Shown: positions 8,672-17,598 of the stretch, piece after piece
Position numbering within the stretch: position 1 is the stretch's first letter
How the letters are laid out: each line of letters opens with the position of its first letter
Assembly (NCBI GenBank): GCA_015056495.1
Contig: SVGC01000016.1
Coordinates: 35,518 to 99,517 of the forward strand
Source of the DNA: Butyrivibrio sp.
GTDB taxonomy: Bacteria; Bacillota; Clostridia; Lachnospirales; Lachnospiraceae
Reading direction: 5' to 3'
Length of the DNA: 64,000 bases
Translations under genes and position numbers: made by a program
The notes under the pieces: model-generated
The model's database searches: none
What the model saw: only the letters and a program-made list of their open reading frames with translations
What the model was told of the DNA's origin: nothing

Positions 8672-10192
8672 ATGCGATTTCGTACCAGACTGATGATCAC
8701 TTCAGTTACAATCGTAATTCTGCCTTTGGTGATGACTCTTATAGCGTTTCTGCTAATAGGTCGAGTACTTGTCTTTGGTAACAGAGCGTTTACACTAGGT
8801 CAGACCTTTGATTACAAAATGGTGGCGGATATGGGAAGTACCTTCCAGACCATGACGGATGAGATTTTTGAAAGAGTCATGGATGATATGGAGGAGACTC
8901 CTGATATACTGGAACATCGTGATTATCTGGATTCAATCAGTGAAGAGATTAATTTTAAAACTTCATTTATACTTGTACGCAAGGATAATGAGATATTTTA
9001 TGTAAGCGATGAAGAATATGAAGATGAGATATTTGATATTCTCCCTCCTTATGAAGATGCAGAAAACGCTATCAGTAATATCTATTATACCTCTACCGGT
9101 CAGCTCCTGAGACAATTGGATTTTAAGTTTCAGGATGGTTCAAATGGAAGCCTGTTTATCATCACATCAGTTAAGACCTTTGTCTCTTCCAAGATGTGGA
9201 TATACATGATAATAGCCATGATCATCATTTTACTTTTGACCAGTATCATGATGACCAATTGGATCAAAAAGACTATCATGAAACCGGTAGATGATCTGAA
9301 TATAGCCATGCAGCATATTAAGGAAGGCAATTTTGACTATGTACTTCCAATAGACCTTGATGAAAAAGGCGAGATTGGCGAGCTCTACAGAAGCTATGAT
9401 GACATGAGACTCAGGCTTAAAGAGTCGGCGGAAGAAAAGATTGAAAGAGAGCATCAGAATAAAGAACTGATAAGCAATATATCACATGACTTAAAGACCC
9501 CTATAACAGCCATAAAAGGTTATTCACAGGGACTTATAGAAGGCATAGCAGATAGTCCTGAGAAAAGAGAAAAATATATCAGAACTATTTTTAATAAAGC
9601 CAATGATATGGACAACCTGATAAATGAGCTTACCCTATACTCAAGTATAGACAACAACAGGATTCCATATAATTTCCAGAAGATAAATGTGGCAACATAT
9701 TTTGGGGATTGCATTGAAGAGATTGGAATGGATCTGGACAGCAAAAATATTAAGCTAAACTATTCTAATCTGACGACGCCTGATACTATAATAGTAGCAG
9801 ACGCAGAACAGCTCAAACGAGTAATAAACAATATTGTAAGTAACAGCGTGAAATACCTTGGCCGTGAAGATGGAACCGGCGTCATCGATATCAGACTTTT
9901 AGATGAGTTGGATTCAATAAGAGTTGAGATTGAAGATAACGGAATTGGTATTGCACAGAAGGATATTCAGAACATTTTTGACAGATTCTACAGGACTGAT
10001 TTATCCAGAAATACCAAAAAAGGTGGAAGCGGAATTGGTCTGTCTATTGTAAAAAAGATAATAGAAGACCATGGTGGTTATATATGGGCAACCAGCCATG
10101 AAGGCGAGGGAACATGTATGCATTTTGTTCTGAGAAAATATGCAGATGATCCAGAGAAGCCTGAAACAGACACTGTTGCACAGGAAGCGTAA
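8672..10192 (+). CDS. Membrane sensor histidine kinase
   Basis: A 506-residue sensor kinase. TM1 is at about 8-33, an extracellular sensor region follows to about 170, TM2 at about 177-197, then HAMP (about 198-250), the phospho-acceptor ISHDLKTPITAIKGYSQGL (His at about 271), the N box NNIVSNSVKY, G1 DNGIGI and G2 GGSGIGLSIV. The partner response regulator starts 25 bp after the stop. No signal is identifiable from the sensor domain. It is followed by rluA-like and O-antigen-ligase-like genes that may be read through. A perfect inverted repeat lies just upstream. Confidence 0.93.
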   Translation: MRFRTRLMITSVTIVILPLVMTLIAFLLIGRVLVFGNRAFTLGQTFDYKMVADMGSTFQTMTDEIFERVMDDMEETPDILEHRDYLDSISEEINFKTSFILVRKDNEIFYVSDEEYEDEIFDILPPYEDAENAISNIYYTSTGQLLRQLDFKFQDGSNGSLFIITSVKTFVSSKMWIYMIIAMIIILLLTSIMMTNWIKKTIMKPVDDLNIAMQHIKEGNFDYVLPIDLDEKGEIGELYRSYDDMRLRLKESAEEKIEREHQNKELISNISHDLKTPITAIKGYSQGLIEGIADSPEKREKYIRTIFNKANDMDNLINELTLYSSIDNNRIPYNFQKINVATYFGDCIEEIGMDLDSKNIKLNYSNLTTPDTIIVADAEQLKRVINNIVSNSVKYLGREDGTGVIDIRLLDELDSIRVEIEDNGIGIAQKDIQNIFDRFYRTDLSRNTKKGGSGIGLSIVKKIIEDHGGYIWATSHEGEGTCMHFVLRKYADDPEKPETDTVAQEA

Positions 10193-10217
10193 ACAATTCA
10201 AGTTGGAGGTTAAATAC

Positions 10218-10907
10218 ATGAATAAAATTCTCATTGTTGAAGATGAAGAAGCCATAGCGGATCTGGAAAAAGATTACCTTGAACTAAGCGATTTTGAAGT
10301 TACTATTGAAAACAAAGGTGACATTGGCTTGCAGACAGCGCTTGCCAATGAATTTGATCTGATCATTCTTGACCTCATGCTTCCTGGCATGGACGGTTTT
10401 GAAGTATGCAAACATATCAGAGAAAAAAAGAATGTGCCGATACTTATGGTATCAGCTAAAAAAGATGATATAGATAAGATAAGAGGTCTTGGTCTTGGCG
10501 CAGATGATTATATCACCAAGCCATTTAGCCCTTCAGAGCTTGTAGCTAGAGTTAAGGCTCACCTTGCAAGCTACAGCAGACTTGTGGGAGCAGGCCATGA
10601 ATCCAATGATGTGGTTGAGATCAGAGGACTTAAGATTGATAAGACTGCAAGAAGAGTATATGTAAATGACGCAGAAAAGAGTTTCACAACCAAGGAATTC
10701 GATCTGCTCACATTCCTTGCGGAAAATCCAAACCACGTATTTACCAAGGAAGAGCTCTTTAGAAAAATCTGGAATATGGATTCTATCGGAGATATTGCTA
10801 CAGTAACAGTTCATATCAAAAAGATAAGAGAAAAGATTGAGCTTGATACAGCAAATCCACAGTATATTGAAACGATTTGGGGAGTAGGATACAGATTTAA
10901 AGTCTGA
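10218..10907 (+). CDS. OmpR-family response regulator
   Basis: A 229-residue regulator with a receiver domain (phospho-Asp in LIILDLMLPGMDGFE, Thr/Ser switch in MVSAKK, conserved Lys in ITKPFSP) and a C-terminal winged helix (KEFDLLTFLAENP, TVTVHIKKIREKIE, IWGVGYRFKV). I start at 10218 because GGAGG lies 9 bp upstream; an earlier in-frame ATG at 10140 is inside the kinase gene. It forms a two-component pair with the kinase directly upstream. Regulated genes are unknown. Confidence 0.94.
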   Translation: MNKILIVEDEEAIADLEKDYLELSDFEVTIENKGDIGLQTALANEFDLIILDLMLPGMDGFEVCKHIREKKNVPILMVSAKKDDIDKIRGLGLGADDYITKPFSPSELVARVKAHLASYSRLVGAGHESNDVVEIRGLKIDKTARRVYVNDAEKSFTTKEFDLLTFLAENPNHVFTKEELFRKIWNMDSIGDIATVTVHIKKIREKIELDTANPQYIETIWGVGYRFKV

Positions 10908-10922
10908 TATCTATTAGCTTTA

Positions 10923-11645
10923 ATGGACGAAATAAATATTGTTTATGAAGATGACAACATAATTGTATGCGCCAAGCCAGCCGGTATGGCTACTGAAAGT
11001 GCCAGAGTCGGCAGCATGGACGTTGTCAGTGCAGTAAAAAATCACATTGCAAGAGAAAACAGAAATAATAAAGGGCGGCAAGGCAAAAACTTGCCGCCTT
11101 ATGTTGCGCTGATCAACAGAATAGATCAGCCGGTTGAAGGACTGGTCCTTTTAGGCAAGGACAAAAAATCTGCAGCAGATCTGAGTCGTCAGCTGACGGA
11201 TAAGAGGATAACCAAGAGGTATCTGACAGTTGTTTGTGGAAAACCTTCCGAGGAAAAAGGAAGACTTGTGAATTACCTATCTAGAAGCAAAAATGGCGAT
11301 GCCCTTGTGGAAGAAGATGATAAAAATGGTGCTAAGAAAGCAATATTAAATTATGAGTGTTTAAAAACAGTCGAAGAGAAAACATTGATAAAAGTGGAGC
11401 TTGAAACAGGCCGTTTTCATCAGATCAGAGCTCAGTTTGCAAATATTGGCTGCCCTATATATGGCGATGTCAGATATGGTTGCAAACCGGAAGATACAAT
11501 GCTTGTAGGCTTTGGAGAAATAGCTCTGTGTAGCTATCAGCTGATCTTAAAACATCCGGTTACAGGTAAGAAATTAGATATAGTATATAAGCCTGAATCA
11601 GAAGTATTTAATAAGTACTTTAAAGAAGAGGTAGAAAGCCTGTGA
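10923..11645 (+). CDS. RluA-family RNA pseudouridine synthase
   Basis: A 240-residue protein of the RluA family, converting uridine to pseudouridine in rRNA or tRNA. It opens with VYEDDNIIVCAKPAGM, has the catalytic motif NRIDQPVEGLVLLGKD (Asp of RID is the nucleophile) and closes with ETGRFHQIRAQFA and the GCPIYGDVRYG motif. The usual HRLD is NRID here, seen in some family members. No S4 domain is present. The start ATG has only a weak ribosome site and lies 15 bp after the response regulator, which suggests translational coupling. The target uridine is unknown. It overlaps the following gene by 4 bp. Confidence 0.9.
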   Translation: MDEINIVYEDDNIIVCAKPAGMATESARVGSMDVVSAVKNHIARENRNNKGRQGKNLPPYVALINRIDQPVEGLVLLGKDKKSAADLSRQLTDKRITKRYLTVVCGKPSEEKGRLVNYLSRSKNGDALVEEDDKNGAKKAILNYECLKTVEEKTLIKVELETGRFHQIRAQFANIGCPIYGDVRYGCKPEDTMLVGFGEIALCSYQLILKHPVTGKKLDIVYKPESEVFNKYFKEEVESL

Positions 11646-13153
11646 ATGAAAGAACAGATAGGGACAAATCAATAGTAGAAAGCATCTGGCTTACGTTGTG
11701 GACCTATCTGTTCATGATGTGCTTTGCACTGGCTATTTATACAAAAGGAACATATAATGAGCTTGGAAATACCAAGTTCAGTTTTTATAGGAGCATTTCT
11801 ATTGCAGGAGTTATATTACTCTGCCCTCTTTATGTACTACTGATCATCATCAATAAGAAAAAAATTCTTGCCAAAAGAAATATCAGATTGGTGGACATTG
11901 CATTTCTAAGCTTTGCTATTACTAATCTGCTTACCTTTTGTTTTGCCGTAGACAGACAGGAGAGTCTATGGGGAACAACCGGTTGGAACATGGGATTTCT
12001 AACCTGGTGTCTTATGATATTCTATTACTTTTCTTTTTCACGATTTATGAAATGGAAAAACTATCTCTGGTATATCATCTTTATTCCGGTGTTTATCGTA
12101 GCTTTTTTGGCGATATTAAACAGATTTGGTGTAATAAGCATTTTTGGAACAGGCACAAATTCATTCTTTTTATCTACAATCGGCAATATTAACTGGTACT
12201 GCGGCTATCTGTCAGTATTCATGCCCCTTGGAATATGCCTTTTTACCATGGAAAAGCTAAATAATATAATTATAAAATGCGGTCTTGCATTGTGGGTCAT
12301 AGTCTGCTATACATCAGCTTTTACTCAAGGCAGCACTTCGATCATCGTGATAATGCTGGCAACCAATACAGTTCTTTTACTTGTGTGCCTGGCAAAAAGA
12401 GAATTGTGGATATCTTATCTGATCCAGCTGGCAGTCTGTGGATTGTCAATGGAGGTGGTCAGATTTCTTGTAAAGATATATGGATACAACTACGAAGGCG
12501 GCAATTTGTGCATAAGTATTGTTGATAAAAGAACAGGACTTATACTTATGGCAGTATCATTTTTCCTCATATCAGTCAGCAGGCTCCTAAGAGCTATGAA
12601 TATTAAATGGCATAAAAAAGTCTACCTATTTACATACGTTTTATGTATAATAGGCTGTATGCTTGTTGCCATATTTTTGATAATTAATAATTTTAATGAA
12701 GAATTTGGCAATGGCAGAGGCTTTATCTGGATCTATTCAGCCAGACTGTTTAATGAACTTGATGTCTTTAGAAAACTGGTGGGAATAGGTCAGGATTGCT
12801 ATGCATATTATTCTTATTCGATAGGGGAATACGCATATATACTTGATATGGAATTTGGATCAGCAAGGCTTACCAATGCTCACAGTGAGCTATTTACTTT
12901 GCTGATAAATAATGGAATATTAGGACTGTTGTCATATGTATTTGTACTAGGCGCGGTAGTTCTTGAATTTGCAGGGAAATATAAAAAAGACAAGAACATT
13001 TTTGCTCTTGCCTTTTTGATCTCGTTAATAGCATATACTTGCAACAACTTCATATCCTTTGCTCAGATAATGTCTACGCCATATATTTTTATGCTCATAG
13101 GCATTGGAGAAGCAGCTGTACGCGATGACCAATTTAATCAAGATCCTGAATAA
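11642..13153 (+). CDS. O-antigen ligase/polymerase-like multi-span membrane protein
   Basis: A 503-residue polytopic membrane protein with about 11-12 hydrophobic helices. A larger extracytoplasmic loop (about 350-425) ends in RLTNAHSELFTLLINNGILGL, the typical Wzy_C/O-antigen ligase motif (NxHxExL...NGxxG), and the N-terminal third includes WGTTGWNMGF and STIGNINWYCGYLSVF, also characteristic. In Gram-positive bacteria such proteins are thought to ligate or polymerise surface polysaccharides; the substrate is not evident and there are no sugar-transfer genes nearby. GTG start at 11642 overlaps the rluA-like stop (GTGA). Its 3' end overlaps the convergent gene by 20 bp. Confidence 0.85.
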   Translation: MNERTDRDKSIVESIWLTLWTYLFMMCFALAIYTKGTYNELGNTKFSFYRSISIAGVILLCPLYVLLIIINKKKILAKRNIRLVDIAFLSFAITNLLTFCFAVDRQESLWGTTGWNMGFLTWCLMIFYYFSFSRFMKWKNYLWYIIFIPVFIVAFLAILNRFGVISIFGTGTNSFFLSTIGNINWYCGYLSVFMPLGICLFTMEKLNNIIIKCGLALWVIVCYTSAFTQGSTSIIVIMLATNTVLLLVCLAKRELWISYLIQLAVCGLSMEVVRFLVKIYGYNYEGGNLCISIVDKRTGLILMAVSFFLISVSRLLRAMNIKWHKKVYLFTYVLCIIGCMLVAIFLIINNFNEEFGNGRGFIWIYSARLFNELDVFRKLVGIGQDCYAYYSYSIGEYAYILDMEFGSARLTNAHSELFTLLINNGILGLLSYVFVLGAVVLEFAGKYKKDKNIFALAFLISLIAYTCNNFISFAQIMSTPYIFMLIGIGEAAVRDDQFNQDPE

Positions 13154-13625
13154 GCGGAATGGATTCATCCAATTCATGGAAGAATTTTCTTGTCTTTTTC
13201 AGACCCTGAACTGCATATTGGTACTCAAACTCTACATCTTCTGAAATAAAATCTTCTCCAAACATCTGGACTTTTCCGGAATATGAATGTATTACACTGA
13301 TAAAGTGCTTATCAAATTCGAAATTACTGTAAATATCGTCTTTTCTACCAGGATGCTCAGCAGCAAATGCTGCAATATTCATCCTTAAATCTGATGGTAG
13401 TGGTTTTTCTCTACGGATTACAGACTTAAGGCATTGCTCATAGGTATCATCATCGATAGGCTGAAGCCTATAGATGAATTCTAGGCAGCAAGCGTGGTCT
13501 GGTAAAAATAGTCTTACTCTGTCAGGACCGATGATATCTTCGATCTTGGCAACAACATAAGGAACTATTGGTTTTCCGTTGTAATCAAGCAAAATAACTT
13601 TGTCACCTGGCTTATACTTATGCAT
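13134..13625 (-). CDS. Unrecognised cytoplasmic protein, 163 aa
   Basis: I do not recognise this protein. It begins HKYKPGDKVILLDYNGKP, a KOW/SH3-barrel-like opening seen in small nucleic-acid or partner-binding domains, then a stretch with two adjacent cysteines (DHACCLEF) and an acidic C-terminus. No signal peptide or membrane segment. A GGGGG site 8 bp upstream favours the ATG at 13625 over a GTG three codons earlier. Its 3' end overlaps the O-antigen-ligase-like gene by 20 bp tail to tail. The coding statistics look like the neighbours', so it is probably real. No function proposed. Confidence 0.7.
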   Translation of the reverse strand: MHKYKPGDKVILLDYNGKPIVPYVVAKIEDIIGPDRVRLFLPDHACCLEFIYRLQPIDDDTYEQCLKSVIRREKPLPSDLRMNIAAFAAEHPGRKDDIYSNFEFDKHFISVIHSYSGKVQMFGEDFISEDVEFEYQYAVQGLKKTRKFFHELDESIPLIQDLD

Positions 13626-13774
13626 TTCGAACACCCCCTTTATTCTATTATAATATATATCGTATTGTTTTTACGAAAATTTATAAAAAAATATTTTTCT
13701 TTTAGGTATGATTTAGGTAAACCTTTTAGAATGTGACATATAGAAAGAGATAATCCTGGAAACGAGGTGATACT

Positions 13775-14533
13775 ATGGGTGGATTTAAAGATGTTTTTCA
13801 GAGAATAGAATTAAAATATTTAATGGATGATGCTCAGTATACTGCTCTAAGAGAGCGACTTCAGGGCATGGCTGAAGTTGATAGTTACGGCGAGACATCT
13901 ATTTTAAACATATATTTTGATACTCCTGATTACAAACTCATCAGAAGATCATTAGAAAAACCTGTATATAAAGAAAAGCTCAGACTTCGTAGCTATGGCA
14001 TTCCTAAAGATGATACCACTTCATTTATCGAGATCAAAAAGAAATACAAAGGAATCGTATATAAAAGGCGAATAGGAATGCCTTACGAACAGTCGCTGGC
14101 GTATCTGGTTGACGGAGAGCCGGTTGCAAAAAGATCTCAGATATCAGATGAAATTGATTACTTTGTAGGATTTTATAAAGGCATAGAGCCAAAGATGGCA
14201 ATATCCTATGACCGAATAGCTATGGCAGGTATTAAAGATCCTGAGCTAAGGATCACCTTTGACAGGAATATCCGATGGAGAACCGATAATCTCGATCTGA
14301 AATATGGAAATGTCGGAAATGACATATTGGAACCGGGACAGCATCTGATGGAACTTAAGATTGCAGGTGCAATACCAATGGATCTTGCTCATATTTTAGA
14401 TGAGCTAAATATTAGAAAGACCTCTTTTTCCAAGTATGGCAGAGGTTATGAAGAGCTTATGAGGCTTAATATGGAACAAGACAAAGATAATAAAGTAGAA
14501 TTCATTAAGAAGGGAGATAAGATCAGTGCTTAA
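13775..14533 (+). CDS. VTC-domain polyphosphate polymerase-like protein
   Basis: A 252-residue protein of the VTC/triphosphate-tunnel-metalloenzyme type. Basic and acidic tunnel residues appear as QRIELKYLMDD (about 9-19), KEKLRLRSYG, FIEIKKKYKGIVYKRRIG, PKMAISYDRIAM, LRITFDRNIRW and HLMELKIAGAIP, the same order as in bacterial VTC polymerases that make polyphosphate from ATP. A GAGGTGAT site precedes the ATG. The next gene (DUF4956 membrane protein) overlaps by 8 bp, a pairing common in Lachnospiraceae and others. It may make polyphosphate or another polymer at the membrane; activity is inferred from the family. Confidence 0.88.
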   Translation: MGGFKDVFQRIELKYLMDDAQYTALRERLQGMAEVDSYGETSILNIYFDTPDYKLIRRSLEKPVYKEKLRLRSYGIPKDDTTSFIEIKKKYKGIVYKRRIGMPYEQSLAYLVDGEPVAKRSQISDEIDYFVGFYKGIEPKMAISYDRIAMAGIKDPELRITFDRNIRWRTDNLDLKYGNVGNDILEPGQHLMELKIAGAIPMDLAHILDELNIRKTSFSKYGRGYEELMRLNMEQDKDNKVEFIKKGDKISA

Positions 14534-15209
14534 CTTATTATTTAGTTCAATAATTACAAATGGCGAAATCACAGCCAATTCATTTTTAGGAGCAACTCTT
14601 TGCTCGCTGGCAATTGGAATATTTATAGCATTTATGTATACACTGGGAAATAAATATAGTAAGAGCTATGTAGTAACCCTTGCACTTCTCCCGGCTATCG
14701 TAGAAGTAGTTATCATGATGGTAAATGGAAACATAGGCGCAGGTATCGCAGTTGCAGGTGCATTTTCACTTGTAAGATTCAGATCTGCAGCAGGAACAGG
14801 ACAGGAAATAACAACAGTATTCCTTGCTATGGCAGTTGGTCTTGCAACTGGTATGGGATATATTGGAATCGCTTGTGTATTTGCAGTTATCATCTCAGTA
14901 GTTAATCTTATTCTTAATAAGAGCAGCTTTGGTGAAAAAGGCGATTCAGTAAGGACTATGAAGATCACAGTTCCTGAAGGACTTGATTTTGAAGGTGTAT
15001 TTGATGATCTGTTTGAGAGATATACAACAAGTGCCAAGCTTGAAGATGTAAGAACATCAGGAATGGGAAGTCTGTATAAGCTCACATATACAGTATCATT
15101 TAGAAATGGCGTATCTGTAAAAGCTATGATGGATGAGATGAGACAGCGTAATGGTAATCTCGAGATCAGCTGCAGCAGACCAATTGCAGGAAAGTCTGAT
15201 GAATTATAA
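14526..15209 (+). CDS. DUF4956 membrane protein, VTC partner
   Basis: A 227-residue protein with about four hydrophobic helices in the first 135 residues, including the hallmark GNIGAGIAVAGAFSLVRFRS followed by GTGQEITTVFLAMAVGLATG, then a soluble C-terminal domain of about 85 residues. This is the DUF4956 family, whose genes regularly follow VTC-domain genes; the biochemical role is unknown, with a channel or scaffold for the polymer being a guess. The GTG start overlaps the VTC stop by 8 bp and has AAGGGAG upstream, showing tight coupling. A near-perfect REP-like hairpin begins 14 bp after the stop. Confidence 0.88.
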   Translation: MLNLLFSSIITNGEITANSFLGATLCSLAIGIFIAFMYTLGNKYSKSYVVTLALLPAIVEVVIMMVNGNIGAGIAVAGAFSLVRFRSAAGTGQEITTVFLAMAVGLATGMGYIGIACVFAVIISVVNLILNKSSFGEKGDSVRTMKITVPEGLDFEGVFDDLFERYTTSAKLEDVRTSGMGSLYKLTYTVSFRNGVSVKAMMDEMRQRNGNLEISCSRPIAGKSDEL

Positions 15210-15223
15210 TATTTTATAAAAAA

Positions 15224-15293
15224 GAGTCACAGGGGACGTATCAAATTGACTCATTGTGCACAATGAGTCAATTTGATACGTCCCCTGTGGCTC
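15224..15293. repeat. REP-like inverted repeat, copy 2 (near perfect, no loop)
   Basis: Two 35-bp arms meet with no spacer (centre ATTGTGCACAAT at about 15253-15264); only one T/C difference, a G-U wobble in RNA, separates them. Arms carry GAGTCACAGGGGACGTATCA. It sits between two convergent genes, with A6 on the left and a T6 on the right, so it can act as terminator in both directions. Confidence 0.9.
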
Positions 15294-15296
15294 ACT

Positions 15297-15314
15297 TAGC
15301 GGAGCGTTTTTTAT
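15297..15314. repeat. 18-bp repeat TAGCGGAGCGTTTTTTAT
   Basis: Identical to 5651-5668. Here it directly follows the REP-like copy 2 and overlaps the end of the convergent histidine-kinase gene, supplying the T-run for plus-strand termination. Confidence 0.8.
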
Positions 15315-16645
15315 TTAATTGGAAGAGTGACGATAAATCTGATTATCTGGTCCCCATCTTTCTTGGCAACAATATCACCGCCGTGGGATTGAGCTATAGC
15401 TTTGGCTACTGATAATCCTATTCCGTATCCGCCGGTTTCACGGTTTCTTGAAGAATCAGCTCTGTAAAATCTGTCGAAAAGTCTGTTCAGATTACCGGAT
15501 GGCATGATATCACAGTTATTAGATACTTCAAATCTTATGGAGTTTTTCTCCTTTGAAAGAAGTACACGAACATGACCATTTTCTGAAGAGTACTTCATTG
15601 CATTGTCTATAAGAAGTGAAGCTAACTGATTGATAGCATTCTGATCGCCGAGGAATGAAATATTTTCCTGAATATCCAGGTCATATTTTTTATTCTTGGA
15701 TTCTGCAACGGCGCTAAATGAATTGGCACAATCAAATATAGCCTTACTTAAATTGAATTCAGAAAATATCGGATGCAGGTTTTCTTCATCCATCCTGGCC
15801 AGAGTCAAAAGATTTTTAATAAGATCGTTTAATCTTTTAATCTGATTTTTAATACTGATAGTCCATTCTGACTTACCGGATTCGATCTCAAGAACATCTA
15901 TATTGGCAGATATGACAGCCAGCGGAGTCTTTAGCTCGTGCCCGGCATCTGTGATAAACCTTTTCTGCTTTTCAAGAGATTCAACAACCGGAGATACAGC
16001 CCGTCCTGAAAAGGCATATACAAGTATAAACATACCAACAAGACTAAAGAATCCAATTACAAGAGTCTGTAAGAACAGCTGTCTTGCATTAAAAAATGAT
16101 TGTGAGCAGTCCAAAAATAGTACGAGATAAGTTCCATCTGAATTGGACTTAACATGATATCTGTAAGTGTGATAAAAGCCGTTTTTAGTAATGTCACCAG
16201 CCATGACAGCTGTTGCAAAATCTGAAGCATCCGTAGAAGTTACTGCAGCAACATGGCCTGTATTTACATCAGTAACGGACAGATCAGCATTCATTTTTAC
16301 CCAGAAATATCTGGTAGAATAAGGCAACTCCATATTTCTGATGATCTCAGAATTAGGCTGTTTATTCTGCTGAAAAGGTCCATTGGGATTTGGTTCTGGA
16401 GCCTCACCGGAATTAAAACTACCGGCATTATTGGAGTTATCAGGTGGTGTATTTCCATTTTGCTTCATAAATTGCATTTCTGGGAAAAAACCATCATTTT
16501 CAGCAAGTGTTGTCAAAGTCTCATCAGCGTTTTTAGTAATCTGAAATAGGTTTACTATGTTAATGACACCAAATATTAATATAAGAACGACCAATAATGA
16601 TGACATTGCAGTAAGGATAAATTTTCTGCGTAGTTTATTGACCAT
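15311..16645 (-). CDS. Membrane sensor histidine kinase
   Basis: A 444-residue sensor kinase. TM1 at about 13-33, a short extracellular region (about 35-180) rich in Asn, Pro and Gly (residues about 60-95), TM2 at about 188-210, then the phospho-acceptor AGHELKTPLAVISANID, the N-box-like LIDNAMKY, and a C-terminal FDRFYRAD...GGYGIGLSVAKAI. The canonical DxGxG G1 box is replaced by VSNNCDIMP, a variant seen in this clostridial kinase subgroup. There is no obvious HAMP. It follows its response regulator on the minus strand and converges on the VTC/DUF4956 pair; such kinases often neighbour VTC genes in this family. Confidence 0.9.
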   Translation of the reverse strand: MVNKLRRKFILTAMSSLLVVLILIFGVINIVNLFQITKNADETLTTLAENDGFFPEMQFMKQNGNTPPDNSNNAGSFNSGEAPEPNPNGPFQQNKQPNSEIIRNMELPYSTRYFWVKMNADLSVTDVNTGHVAAVTSTDASDFATAVMAGDITKNGFYHTYRYHVKSNSDGTYLVLFLDCSQSFFNARQLFLQTLVIGFFSLVGMFILVYAFSGRAVSPVVESLEKQKRFITDAGHELKTPLAVISANIDVLEIESGKSEWTISIKNQIKRLNDLIKNLLTLARMDEENLHPIFSEFNLSKAIFDCANSFSAVAESKNKKYDLDIQENISFLGDQNAINQLASLLIDNAMKYSSENGHVRVLLSKEKNSIRFEVSNNCDIMPSGNLNRLFDRFYRADSSRNRETGGYGIGLSVAKAIAQSHGGDIVAKKDGDQIIRFIVTLPIK

Positions 16646-16680
16646 ATCACTGACTCCTTTAATTAAGATCTTTTGCGTTA

Positions 16681-17355
16681 TCAGCTTTTTTCATTGATTG
16701 AATATCCAAGGCCTCGTGAAGCTTTGATCTCAGCAGTTGAATCGAGAGAAGCAAGTTTCTTTCTCAGGTTGGAAATATATACCCATACAACGTTGACGTC
16801 AGCTTCGCCATCAGCCCATATATGATCCATGAAATTGTCGACTGATACTATATGACCTGGAGAAGTCATAAGCATCTCCATCATCTGGAATTCTCTACTT
16901 GATAGACGAAGAGCATCATGACCAGGTGTAGTTAATTCATAGCTGGAGCGATCGAGAGTTAGATTGCCACAAGACAGATTAGGCTGAGAGAACTCTGTCT
17001 TACGCCTTGTCATAGCACGGATTCTTGCAAGTAGTTCGCCCATATCGAAAGGCTTTGTCAGATAGTCATCGGCTCCCAGATCCAGACCTTTAATACGGTC
17101 ATCAATTTCTGAGCGCGCAGTAAGGAACAGAACAGGAGTGGCAATGCCTTTAGCCCTGATATTGCTGAGAACTTCCATGCCATCCATTCCTGGCATCATT
17201 ATATCGAGAATAATGCCGTCATATTCTCCAGAAAGTGCATAGTCCAATGCATCAGTGCCGTTATAGACAGCGTCAATGGAGTAATTGCTATGTTTCAATA
17301 TAGCAACAAGAGCGTTTGATAATTCTTTTTCGTCTTCAGCAAGTAATAGTCTCAT
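16681..17355 (-). CDS. OmpR-family response regulator
   Basis: A 224-residue regulator: receiver with DGIILDIMMPGMDGMEVL (phospho-Asp about 51), LTARSE and YLTKPFD, then a winged-helix domain (SSREFQMMEML, NVVWVYISNLRKKL, RGLGYSINE). It is first of a two-gene unit with the kinase, separated by 35 bp. Candidate binding sites with OmpR-type 11-bp phasing occur upstream at 18050-18069, between two lipoprotein genes. Target genes are otherwise unknown. Confidence 0.93.
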   Translation of the reverse strand: MRLLLAEDEKELSNALVAILKHSNYSIDAVYNGTDALDYALSGEYDGIILDIMMPGMDGMEVLSNIRAKGIATPVLFLTARSEIDDRIKGLDLGADDYLTKPFDMGELLARIRAMTRRKTEFSQPNLSCGNLTLDRSSYELTTPGHDALRLSSREFQMMEMLMTSPGHIVSVDNFMDHIWADGEADVNVVWVYISNLRKKLASLDSTAEIKASRGLGYSINEKS

Positions 17356-17514
17356 GCTAAAAAACTCCTTTCCGTATAATTAATATCAGTTTAACACACA
17401 GAGAATTATTGTTCTATTGCCGTGCTTCTAATTATTTTATTATATAACTGTAAAGAAAGTGTGATATAGCGCAATTTGAAGTGAAAAGATAAGAAAAAGA
17501 GCAGGAAATGCAAG

Positions 17515-17544
17515 AAAAAAGGACAGTGCCTAAAGCACTGTCCT
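17515..17544 (-). terminator. Terminator of the small lipoprotein gene
   Basis: Minus strand: AGGACAGTGC, 5-nt loop, GCACTGTCCT, then TTTTTT (17515-17520). It follows the lipoprotein stop by about 55 bp. Confidence 0.9.
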
Positions 17545-17598
17545 AAACCTATACTAAAGCAATCGATTACACGTCTTAAAAAACTATAATCAACTAAA

